Below, in pieces: positions 1 to 5,666 of a stretch of DNA of 18,284 nt. Within the stretch, counting starts at the first letter, position 1. The number at the start of each line of letters is the position of its first letter. Source of the stretch: Acidobacteriota bacterium. GTDB lineage: Bacteria > Acidobacteriota > Terriglobia > Acidiferrales > UBA7541. Below the pieces are notes generated by a model. That model had not been told where the DNA came from and did no database searches. It saw only the letters and a program-made list of their open reading frames with translations. The position numbers and the translations under genes were made by a program. The stretch lies in NCBI GenBank assembly GCA_003161495.1, contig PMOP01000340.1, positions 1-18,284 on the forward strand. Reading direction: 5' to 3'.

Positions 1-323
1 TGATTCGTGGTGGAAGCGGTGTCCCCCATGACCAATTGAATGTGGTCCAAGGGAACGTCGAGTTCCTCGGCGACGATTTGCGAATAAGCGGTTCCGACTC
101 CCATACCAATTTCCGGCTTGCCCGTAAATACGTGAACGATTCCCTCTTTATCGATGCGCAGCCAGGAATCCAGGCGGCTGGGAGAAGGGGCGGCCAACGT
201 TTCGGGCGCTGCCGCGGCAAAAACGCGGGGGAGGATTGCGGAATCCGCCAGGCTGAAACCGATGAGCAAGCCTCCCGCGTCCTTCACAAATTCTCTTCGC
301 GACACAGTGATTTTGGGAGCCAT
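1..323 (-). CDS. Molybdopterin-binding subunit of a xanthine dehydrogenase/isoquinoline 1-oxidoreductase-type enzyme, N-terminal part
   Basis: This is the large, molybdenum-cofactor subunit of a molybdenum hydroxylase, which oxidises aldehydes or N-heterocycles with water as oxygen source. The 107 visible residues begin with a twin-arginine signal (SRREFVK, residues 8-14) followed by a hydrophobic stretch and Ala-rich region to about residue 40, so the enzyme is probably exported folded to the periplasm. After it come GKPEIGMGVGTAYSQIVAEE (residues 68-87) and the following ELDV, the typical start of the family's catalytic domain. The ATG lies 3 nt after the stop of the 2Fe-2S subunit, with an AAAAGGAG ribosome site inside the end of that gene, so the two are translationally coupled. 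The gene leaves the window on the left; the full protein is usually about 700 residues. The substrate cannot be told. Confidence 0.88.
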   Translation of the reverse strand, partial: MAPKITVSRREFVKDAGGLLIGFSLADSAILPRVFAAAAPETLAAPSPSRLDSWLRIDKEGIVHVFTGKPEIGMGVGTAYSQIVAEELDVPLDHIQLVMGDTASTTN

Positions 324-326
324 TTT

Positions 327-800
327 TTATGCGCTCCTTTTCGCGGATTGCGACGCGCGGCGGACTGCGGCGAAAATGCCCACATGGCTTCCGCACCGGC
401 ACACCAGACTTTCAAATGCACTTCGCATCTCGGCGTCGCTCGGAGACGGATTTTTGTCGAGCAGCGCTTTGCTGGTCATCACCCAGCCGTTCAGGCAGTA
501 ACCGCACTGGAAAGTCTGTTCCGCGATGAACGCCGCCTGCACGGGATGAGGTTTCCCGGCGGTTTCCAGGCCCTCCAGCGTGATGATTTCTTTCCCTATC
601 GCATTCGCTACGGTCAATTGGCATGACCGCACGGCATGATTGTCCACCAGCACGGTACACGCGCCGCATTGCCCGACGCCGCAACCAAAGCGCGGATTGT
701 TCAATTCCAGATTGTCGCGCAGCACATACAGAAGAGGACATTTCGGGTCCACGTCCATCTTGTGCACCCGGCCATTCACTTTTAAAGAGGCAGCGCTCAT
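327..800 (-). CDS. (2Fe-2S)-binding subunit of a molybdenum hydroxylase (IorA-type)
   Basis: The 157-residue protein carries the two iron-sulfur clusters that pass electrons from the molybdenum site. The plant-type ferredoxin domain has C40, C45 and C48 (FGCGVGQCGACTV) and C60. The helical second domain has C99/C102 (QCGYCLNG) and C134/C136 (VCRCGSHVGI), so all eight ligands are present. Length is normal for the family. The frame stays open upstream to 998, but the ATG at 800 is chosen because the conserved domain starts at once and GAGGTG lies about 3 nt before it. It is the first gene of a two-gene unit with the molybdopterin subunit. No FAD subunit is beside it, as is usual for isoquinoline-oxidoreductase-like enzymes that hand electrons to a cytochrome. 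The export partner with a Tat signal suggests this subunit is carried out with it. Confidence 0.93.
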   Translation of the reverse strand: MSAASLKVNGRVHKMDVDPKCPLLYVLRDNLELNNPRFGCGVGQCGACTVLVDNHAVRSCQLTVANAIGKEIITLEGLETAGKPHPVQAAFIAEQTFQCGYCLNGWVMTSKALLDKNPSPSDAEMRSAFESLVCRCGSHVGIFAAVRRASQSAKRSA

Positions 801-883
801 AAGCACCTCACAATCGCAGATTGTAATACATTCTGCCATCCGGCAGTTAGGATGCAGTATTGCAGGCGCTGAGCGAGGATCTT

Positions 884-895
884 CCATATTTATGG
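884..895. promoter_or_regulatory. Candidate operator palindrome upstream of the VapB-like gene
   Basis: The sequence CCATATTTATGG has arms CCATA/TATGG around a 2-nt centre and ends 22 nt before the antitoxin ATG. It sits inside a looser pair, GATCT...AGATC. VapB antitoxins of the ribbon-helix-helix class usually repress their own promoter by binding a short palindrome in this position, so this is a plausible autoregulatory site. Such short AT-rich palindromes also occur by chance. Confidence 0.3.
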
Positions 896-917
896 CATCT
901 ATGAGATCATTGGGAAT

Positions 918-1160
918 ATGAAACCGGAAGCCATCCGAACTACTGTGGATATCCCTGCGTCCCTTTACCGCAGACTGAAAGAACAGGCCGCGGCACAAGG
1001 GCGGTCGGTCCGGGAACTCATTTTGGCGGGGGTCAAAATCACGTTATTGGAGGGCAAGCGCCCGCGAACAAAAAGGGTCTGCTTTCCACTGATCGTTTCC
1101 AAAGGTCCCAAAGTCGATCTTACCAACGAACAAATCTATGAACGCATTGAATTTCCTTGA
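918..1160 (+). CDS. Ribbon-helix-helix antitoxin, VapB-like
   Basis: This 80-residue protein starts with IRTTVDIPASLYRRLKEQAA (residues 6-25), a ribbon-helix-helix DNA-binding fold: one beta strand (RTTVDI) followed by two helices, with QGRSVRELILAGV as the second. The C-terminal half is rich in basic and then acidic residues and would be the part that wraps the toxin. In this family the antitoxin binds and silences the PIN-domain nuclease and, with it, represses the shared promoter. Its 3' end overlaps the toxin gene by 23 nt, which supports co-translation. The start ATG has only a weak upstream GGGA. The gene is divergent from the molybdenum hydroxylase genes across a 117-nt gap. Confidence 0.82.
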   Translation: MKPEAIRTTVDIPASLYRRLKEQAAAQGRSVRELILAGVKITLLEGKRPRTKRVCFPLIVSKGPKVDLTNEQIYERIEFP

Positions 1161-1563
1161 TGCCAACGTTTGGCTGGCTTTGCTCTGGAACCGGCATGTG
1201 CATTCAGACAGAGCGAAGGAATGGTTCGACAGGTCGGAAGAAGAGCAATTTTTCTTCTGCCGGTTCACTCAATTGACTGTTCTCCGGCTTCTCACCACTG
1301 AAAGCATAATGGGAAAAGATGTTCGGAGTTTGTCGCAGGCCTGGGACCTTTGGGACAAGATCTGGGCGGATCCGCGAATTGCATTCCTGCCGGAACCCGA
1401 AAACCTCGAGCCGGAGTTGCGGGTTCATACCCGTTTGACCAGCAGATCGCCTAAGGTCTGGGCCGACGCGTATCTGCTTTCCTTCGCCATCGTCGCTGGC
1501 TTGAAGTTGGTTACCTTCGATCGCGCGATTCAATCTCGCCGGGCTGATATTCTTATTCTCTGA
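1138..1563 (+). CDS. PIN-domain ribonuclease toxin, VapC-like
   Basis: The 141-residue protein is a PIN-domain nuclease, the toxin half of a VapBC pair; relatives cut tRNA or rRNA with Mg2+. The acidic metal-binding residues are visible as D8 in FLDANVWLALLW, D110 in KVWADAYLLSFA and D128 in LVTFDRAI. The segment CRFTQLTVLRLLT (41-53) is at the place where many members have a Glu after Thr; here it is Q45, which may change metal binding or may be normal for the subfamily. Length and motif order match the family once grouped with mycobacterial PIN proteins. The start codon lies inside the antitoxin gene. The gene ends 5 bp before the end of the convergent eutC gene, leaving no room for a separate terminator. 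Confidence 0.85.
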   Translation: MNALNFLDANVWLALLWNRHVHSDRAKEWFDRSEEEQFFFCRFTQLTVLRLLTTESIMGKDVRSLSQAWDLWDKIWADPRIAFLPEPENLEPELRVHTRLTSRSPKVWADAYLLSFAIVAGLKLVTFDRAIQSRRADILIL

Positions 1564-1568
1564 AAAAT

Positions 1569-2360
1569 CTATACCTTTATCGCTGGTCCGTCGAGAGCAG
1601 ATGCCAACTGCTCTCGGAGACTAAACCCGCTGATTCGCTGGGCCATCATCCGCGCTGCGAGGTTTAGGATCCGGTCTGCTGCGGTTTGCGAGTCGAGGCC
1701 GCGCGAGTGGATATTCGAAATAAGGTTACGATTCGCATCGGTGTTAGTTTTGCCGGGCTGATACGCCATGTAAGCGGATAAGCTCTCCGCGGTGGCAAGG
1801 CCTGGACGCTCGCCGATCAACAGGACGGCCACATTCGGCGCGAGCAATTCGCCAATTTCGTTCAGAATTCCTACGCGGCAGTGGCGAATCACAAATGGAT
1901 TGCCGATGGTCCAGCCGCGCGCTCGCGCTCCTTCTTCGAGCAGCGGCAATAGCGAAGGAACCTGCGCGACGACTGCCGTGACCGAAAGGCCGTCGCCGAT
2001 GGCGATCTGAATATCAGTTTCGCGCGTACAACGTTCCGCCAATTCTTGGCGCGATGTTTCATTCAAGCGGCGTCCGAGGTCCGGCTGCAGAAGATATTCT
2101 TGCTTGGAGCGTGCCTCGGTGCAGACCTCGAACAGATCCCATTGTTTGATAAACGCCCCGCCGAAGCCAGTTTCGAGATCCAACTCGGCGCGGACAGCAT
2201 CGCGCGCGGCGGCGTGCGCTTCGCGCAAATCCAACTGCGTCGAGGTGCGATATGAGGCGCCGGCGCGGCCCATAAAGATGCGCGCCGGAGTGCGTTCCCG
2301 AATTTTGCGCAAGCTATCGGGGAAATCGGCGGCGAGGAAGGAATCGGCGTCGCGCGGCAT
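1569..2360 (-). CDS. eutC: Ethanolamine ammonia-lyase small subunit
   Basis: EutC is the small subunit of adenosylcobalamin-dependent ethanolamine ammonia-lyase, which splits ethanolamine into acetaldehyde and ammonia. The 263-residue protein shows the conserved TPARIFMGRAGASYRTSTQL (24-43), then the DIQIAIGDGLSVTAV and IGERPGLATAESLSAYMAY blocks that help hold the cobalamin at the interface with EutB, and the PGKTNTDANRNLISNIHSRG segment near the C-terminus. Length is slightly short of the enterobacterial protein because the N-terminal extension is reduced. Its ATG directly abuts the eutB stop codon (TGA-ATG), so the subunits are made in step. No eutA-like reactivase, aldehyde dehydrogenase or shell gene follows; the next gene downstream is convergent. 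Confidence 0.95.
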   Translation of the reverse strand: MPRDADSFLAADFPDSLRKIRERTPARIFMGRAGASYRTSTQLDLREAHAAARDAVRAELDLETGFGGAFIKQWDLFEVCTEARSKQEYLLQPDLGRRLNETSRQELAERCTRETDIQIAIGDGLSVTAVVAQVPSLLPLLEEGARARGWTIGNPFVIRHCRVGILNEIGELLAPNVAVLLIGERPGLATAESLSAYMAYQPGKTNTDANRNLISNIHSRGLDSQTAADRILNLAARMMAQRISGFSLREQLASALDGPAIKV

Positions 2361-3752
2361 TCAGACAATTTCTCCCAGGGAAGATTCGAGGCCTTGCATC
2401 AGCTCGTGCCGCGCGGACGCACCGAGGAGCGCAGGTTCCGTGTCCCGGAAAATACCTTTCGTTTGCAGCCAGCTCAAAAATTCGGGCGCGGGACGCAGGT
2501 GGAACAGCTTTCGTGCGGCGAGAGCATCGTGGTAGCTGGTGGACTGATAATTCAGCATCACATCGTCCGATCCGGCAACGCCCATAAAGTAATTGCAGCC
2601 CGCTGCGGCCAGCAGCACTAAAAGATTGTCCGCGGAATTCTGATCGGCCGCGGCGTGATTCGTGTAGCAGACATCGCAGCCCATCGGCAGCCCCAGCAGC
2701 TTGCCCATGAAATGATCTTCCAGGCCGGCGCGAATGATCTGCCGCTCGTCGTAAAGATATTCCGGCCCGATAAATCCGACGACGCTGTTCACGAGGAATG
2801 GATGGAACACGCGGGCCACGCCATAGGCGCGAGCTTCGAGCGTGAGTTGATCTATTCCGTGATGAGCTTCCGCCGAAAGAGCGCTTCCTTGTCCCGTCTC
2901 GAAATACATCACGTTCGCGCCCTTCCAAGGAATGTCGCGTTTCGCGTGATGCTCAAGGACTTGCTCGCGACCTTCGCGCAGCATCTGGAGCGTGACGCCA
3001 AAACTGCTGTTGGCCGCCTCCGTGCCGGCAATGGATTGAAAGAGCAGATCCACCGGCGCGCCGCGCTTCATCGCTTCCAGTTGCGTTGTGATGTGTGCGA
3101 GACAGCAGGATTGCGTCGGCACGCCGTAAGCATCGATGAGCCGGGCCAACGCGCGCAGGATTGCACCCACCGTTTCCACCGAATCCGAAGCCGGATTCAC
3201 TCCAATCACCGCGTCGCCGCAACCGTACAACAACCCTTCAAAAGCGGCGAGCAAGATACCGCCGAGATCGTCCACGGGATGATTGGGCTGGATGCGAATT
3301 CCCAGCACACCGCATTCTCCCATCGTGTTCCGGCAGCGTGTCACATTCCTGATTTTCGCAGCGGCGAGGATGAGGTCCTTGTTGCTCATGAGTTTGGCAA
3401 CCGCCGCCGCGATTTCGGGAATGATCGCCCACTGGAGGTGTTTCAATTGATCTTCGCTCGTGGCGTCGTCGAGAATAAGTTCGCGGAATTCGCCCACGGT
3501 CATGCTCTGGATGGGTTGAAAGCGTTCCGCGTCGAAGGTTTCCAGGAGCAACCGGCTGACTTCGTCATGAGAAGGATCGATGAGAGGCTGCTGAACAATT
3601 TCGCCGAGAGAAAGATCCGCGAGCTTGCGCTTCGCGGCCACGCGTTCACGCTCCGAACGGGCGGCGAGCCCCGCCAATTGATCGCCGGATTTTTCCTCAT
3701 TGGCCTTTGCCAAGAGGTCACGCAAGTCGCGAAAGACAAATTGTTCAGGCAT
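2361..3752 (-). CDS. eutB: Ethanolamine ammonia-lyase large subunit
   Basis: EutB is the catalytic (beta/alpha)8-barrel subunit of B12-dependent ethanolamine ammonia-lyase. The 463 residues match the usual length. By motif comparison the substrate-binding residues are present: R153 and Q155 in RIQPNHP, N186 in GVNPA, E285 in FETGQGS and D360 in MGCDVCYTNHA, matching E. coli R160, Q162, N193, E287 and D362. The start has GGTGGGA about 5 nt upstream. The enzyme would supply ammonia as a nitrogen source and acetaldehyde as carbon from membrane-lipid ethanolamine. It is the first gene of a two-gene unit with eutC, 145 bp downstream of tRNA-Leu on the same strand. Nothing here encodes a carboxysome-like shell, so it probably acts free in the cytoplasm. 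Confidence 0.96.
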   Translation of the reverse strand: MPEQFVFRDLRDLLAKANEEKSGDQLAGLAARSERERVAAKRKLADLSLGEIVQQPLIDPSHDEVSRLLLETFDAERFQPIQSMTVGEFRELILDDATSEDQLKHLQWAIIPEIAAAVAKLMSNKDLILAAAKIRNVTRCRNTMGECGVLGIRIQPNHPVDDLGGILLAAFEGLLYGCGDAVIGVNPASDSVETVGAILRALARLIDAYGVPTQSCCLAHITTQLEAMKRGAPVDLLFQSIAGTEAANSSFGVTLQMLREGREQVLEHHAKRDIPWKGANVMYFETGQGSALSAEAHHGIDQLTLEARAYGVARVFHPFLVNSVVGFIGPEYLYDERQIIRAGLEDHFMGKLLGLPMGCDVCYTNHAAADQNSADNLLVLLAAAGCNYFMGVAGSDDVMLNYQSTSYHDALAARKLFHLRPAPEFLSWLQTKGIFRDTEPALLGASARHELMQGLESSLGEIV

Positions 3753-3857
3753 GGATTTCCCACCGGCGAATCGGGTGTCGCGTAAAAAATAGCATCAATC
3801 GCAAGCGCAAGATAGGCGGAGTAGTTTAACGAGCGGCATTCCAACTAAGGCGGGTTT

Positions 3858-3891
3858 TCACCAGTCACCGGTCACAAATCACCAGTCACCG
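3858..3891. repeat. Short direct repeat pair between tRNA-Leu and eutB
   Basis: TCACCAGTCACCG occurs twice (3858-3870 and 3879-3891) with 8 nt between, and the spacer holds a further GTCAC. The array is only two and a half units long. Similar GTCACC-rich strings are scattered between genes in some bacterial genomes. It is not a CRISPR, which would need longer repeats and unique spacers of about 30 nt. Confidence 0.6.
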
Positions 3892-3897
3892 TATTTA

Positions 3898-3984
3898 TGG
3901 TGCCCGAAAGAGGACTCGAACCTCCACTCCCTTGCGGGAACTAGCTCCTGAAGCTAGCGCGTCTGCCAATTCCGCCATTCGGGC
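3898..3984 (-). tRNA. tRNA-Leu (anticodon CAG)
   Basis: The minus strand folds as a class II tRNA of 87 nt including an encoded CCA. The acceptor stem GCCCGAA pairs with TTCGGGC, with A as discriminator base. The D arm holds TGGCAGACGCG. The anticodon stem CTAGC/GCTAG encloses the loop TTCAGGA, giving anticodon CAG, which reads the leucine codon CUG. A long variable arm (TTCCCGCAAGGGAG) confirms Leu rather than a class I tRNA. The T arm GGAGG-TTCGAGT-CCTCT is canonical. It has its own promoter 30-60 nt upstream. Confidence 0.97.
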
Positions 3985-4012
3985 GTACCTGCGGGTCTTG
4001 CGAGGCAAATTG

Positions 4013-4042
4013 ATTGTGCCCGCGCATGGCGGCGGTTGTCAA
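4013..4042 (-). promoter_or_regulatory. Sigma70-type promoter of tRNA-Leu
   Basis: Read on the minus strand, a perfect -35 box TTGACA (4037-4042) is followed after 18 nt by CACAAT (4013-4018), four of six matches to the -10 consensus. Transcription would start near 4006, about 20 nt before the mature tRNA 5' end. Position and box quality fit a strong stable-RNA promoter. Confidence 0.65.
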
Positions 4043-4156
4043 CGCGAGGCCAGGAAGTGGCCAGGAAGCGCCGCCGGGCCTGCGGTTACAGCCGAATTGC
4101 ATGCAATCTTGACATGAGCTGGGATGATGAATGATTTACTATAAGGTTAGTCATCG

Positions 4157-4186
4157 TTGACAGAGCCATGATCCACATCATAGGCT
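4157..4186 (+). promoter_or_regulatory. Possible promoter of the PilZ-like gene
   Basis: TTGACA (4157-4162) is followed after 18 nt by TAGGCT (4181-4186), which keeps only the first, second and last bases of the -10 consensus. A start near 4193 would give a leader of about 33 nt to the TTG start at 4226. A second TTGACA at 4109-4114 has no well-spaced -10 box. The call is weak. Confidence 0.3.
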
Positions 4187-4225
4187 ATTACTCTTTTTGT
4201 TAAGGGATCATCTGGGTAGATTGGA

Positions 4226-4570
4226 TTGATTGACAAACCTGATTTTGAAAGAGAACGGCAAAGTACGCGCGTTGTAATGCGGGTCCCCGTGGAAGTGCGG
4301 GGCACGGCGGCGGATGGAAGCCCGCTGGAGGAATCCACGCACACCGGCGTAATCGGCGTGCTGGGGGCGATGATCTGGATGTCCCGCAGGCTGCAAATCG
4401 GGACGGAAGTGGAAGTCACCAACCGTTTTTCACAACAGACCGCGAGGTTTCGGGTTGCCTGGGTAAAGCACCAACGCGAGGGCGAATTGTGGGAAACCGG
4501 AGTGGAATCTCTTCGACCGCTGGACGATTTCTGGAGAGTGCGATTCCCCGCGAAGAACAGTCCGCCATAA
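4226..4570 (+). CDS. PilZ-like domain protein with degraded second motif
   Basis: The 114-residue protein is a stand-alone PilZ-like domain. PilZ domains bind the second messenger cyclic di-GMP through RxxxR and [D/N]xSxxG motifs. The first is present (RQSTR, R11 and R15) just before the first barrel strand VVMRVPVEV. The second aligns with V42-I-G44-V-L-G47, so the Asp/Asn and Ser are lost and only the last Gly remains. The strands TEVEVTNRF, ARFRVAWV and WETGVESL follow as expected for the six-stranded barrel. The start is TTG at 4226: an in-frame stop lies at 4217, and the next ATG (4277) would remove RxxxR. It may be a non-binding PilZ used as a protein adaptor, or may bind weakly. The gene stands alone, 118 bp before a small membrane-protein gene. 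Confidence 0.72.
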   Translation: MIDKPDFERERQSTRVVMRVPVEVRGTAADGSPLEESTHTGVIGVLGAMIWMSRRLQIGTEVEVTNRFSQQTARFRVAWVKHQREGELWETGVESLRPLDDFWRVRFPAKNSPP

Positions 4571-4675
4571 AGAACACTTGCCTTTGAAGCCCTGGAATTG
4601 ATGTATACTTCGCTCAAGTGTGGCCACGCAGGACGGGGCGATTTTTTTGCTCCATTCCATTCCGCTCCGTTCCGC

Positions 4676-4682
4676 AAGGAGG
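4676..4682 (+). promoter_or_regulatory. Strong ribosome binding site fixing a TTG start
   Basis: AAGGAGG is a perfect Shine-Dalgarno sequence, 5 nt before the TTG at 4688. It decides the start of the small membrane protein over the ATG at 4598, which has no such site and would add 30 unconserved-looking residues. A possible -10 box TATACT lies at 4604-4609, giving a leader of about 70 nt. Confidence 0.8.
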
Positions 4683-4687
4683 AGACC

Positions 4688-4972
4688 TTGGAACAATCCC
4701 AATCGCTTATTCTCGATCTGCTCATGATTTCGTGGGGTGTCATCACAGCCTTACTGGTGGTGATCGTTATTTACCGTGGAACGCTGTCATCGAAGGAAGA
4801 TGATCAGATCTTCATCGATGCCGCCGAACAGCATCATTATAAGGAACAGCAGGCCATCATCGCCCGCATTTCACGCCTGACCAAGCCGATTATCGCTCTC
4901 GCGGTCGTGTCCGGAGCTTTGCTGCTGGCCAGCGCAGGGGTGTGGATTTATCGGGGCCTCAAGAGCTTCTAG
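4688..4972 (+). CDS. Small membrane protein with two transmembrane helices
   Basis: I do not recognise a named family. The 94-residue product has two hydrophobic helices, about residues 11-30 (LLMISWGVITALLVVIVIY) and 68-88 (IIALAVVSGALLLASAGVWIY). They are joined by a charged loop of about 35 residues with an acidic patch (KEDDQIFIDAAEQ) and a basic stretch (ARISRLTK). This suggests a hairpin in the inner membrane. The start is TTG, supported by the AAGGAGG site 5 nt before it. The stop codon shares bases with the stop of the convergent SnoaL-like gene: CTAG at 4969-4972 reads TAG on both strands. It follows the PilZ-like gene on the same strand but probably has its own promoter. A function cannot be assigned. 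Confidence 0.75.
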   Translation: MEQSQSLILDLLMISWGVITALLVVIVIYRGTLSSKEDDQIFIDAAEQHHYKEQQAIIARISRLTKPIIALAVVSGALLLASAGVWIYRGLKSF

Positions 4973-5562
4973 GGCTTGCCGGGCTGGGACGAAACCCCCG
5001 GGGTGGCGGCCTCCGGAAGCGCGGAGTCCACGACCGAGGAGTGGTTCAGTGTAATCACCCAGCGATTCGCCTGCTTTACGAGGATGAGTGTCGTGTGCCC
5101 GCGAAACTGGACCACCCTGCCCGACATCTGCGCTGCGTACACAAATTGATAAGTGGCCCAGGCGAAGTCGCCATTCACTTTAATGAGCGTATTGGAACGA
5201 TCCATGCGCGCGCCGCTGACTTGAGCGCGCTGCGCCTGGTAAGCCTTTAAAAAATTATCCCAGCCGATGATGGGCGGTTCCCATGCGCCGCTTACCAGGA
5301 CCACATCGTCCGCATAGTATTTGTGCATGGATTCCGCGTCGCCAATCTGCCAGTAACCGAGGGCTTCGCCGATGGCCTGGTCGATGGCCTGCGCATCCGG
5401 TGTGTGCATCGCGGCCTGGATATTCTCTCCGAGATCGGGCGGCGGATTTTTATTTTTATCTTTTTTTTGCGCGCACGCTGGAATTGCAATCGCCATCCAG
5501 GCCATTGCCAGGATGACGCCGATCCGAACGCTTCTAAAATATTTCGCCGCAACTTTTGTCAT
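4969..5562 (-). CDS. Secreted SnoaL/NTF2-like (DUF4440-type) protein
   Basis: The 197-residue product has a signal peptide: basic start MTKVAAKYFRSVR, hydrophobic core to about residue 29, and cleavage probably after ACA (residue 31, before QKKDKNKN). An IPAC string could be read as a lipobox but Pro at -2 is unusual. A Lys/Pro-rich linker precedes an NTF2-like cone fold at about 60-180. It is seen as AIGEALGYWQIGDAESMHKY (64-83), YADDVVLV, then strands ending in RGHTTLILVKQANRWVITLNH. Such domains are small enzymes, ligand binders or dimerisation modules, so no reaction is assigned. The ATG at 5562 is chosen over an upstream frame opening at 5670 because GAGG lies just before it and the signal peptide begins there. 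It is 104 bp downstream of tamB on the same strand and may be read through from it. Confidence 0.82.
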   Translation of the reverse strand: MTKVAAKYFRSVRIGVILAMAWMAIAIPACAQKKDKNKNPPPDLGENIQAAMHTPDAQAIDQAIGEALGYWQIGDAESMHKYYADDVVLVSGAWEPPIIGWDNFLKAYQAQRAQVSGARMDRSNTLIKVNGDFAWATYQFVYAAQMSGRVVQFRGHTTLILVKQANRWVITLNHSSVVDSALPEAATPGVSSQPGKP

Positions 5563-5666
5563 GTTTGCCCCTCGCCGCTGAAGATAACACGAACAGATTT
5601 GCGCCGGCCGGGAATCGGCGCGGGAAGTGTCGTGGCAGTGCACGCTTTTCCTGGAGCGTGGATTCG

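Noticed and set aside
327..998. Longer form of the 2Fe-2S subunit starting at 998
   Set aside because: The extra 66 residues show no homology, would run across the vapB start region, and a good ribosome site marks the ATG at 800.
2655..3785. A 376-codon plus-strand open frame
   Set aside because: It is antisense to eutB, whose catalytic motifs are intact, and its own translation shows no recognisable family. GC-rich codon use produces such mirror frames.
3858..3984. CRISPR remnant or integration site at tRNA-Leu
   Set aside because: There are only two 13-bp repeats with an 8-bp spacer, no cas genes, no integrase and no second copy of the tRNA end.
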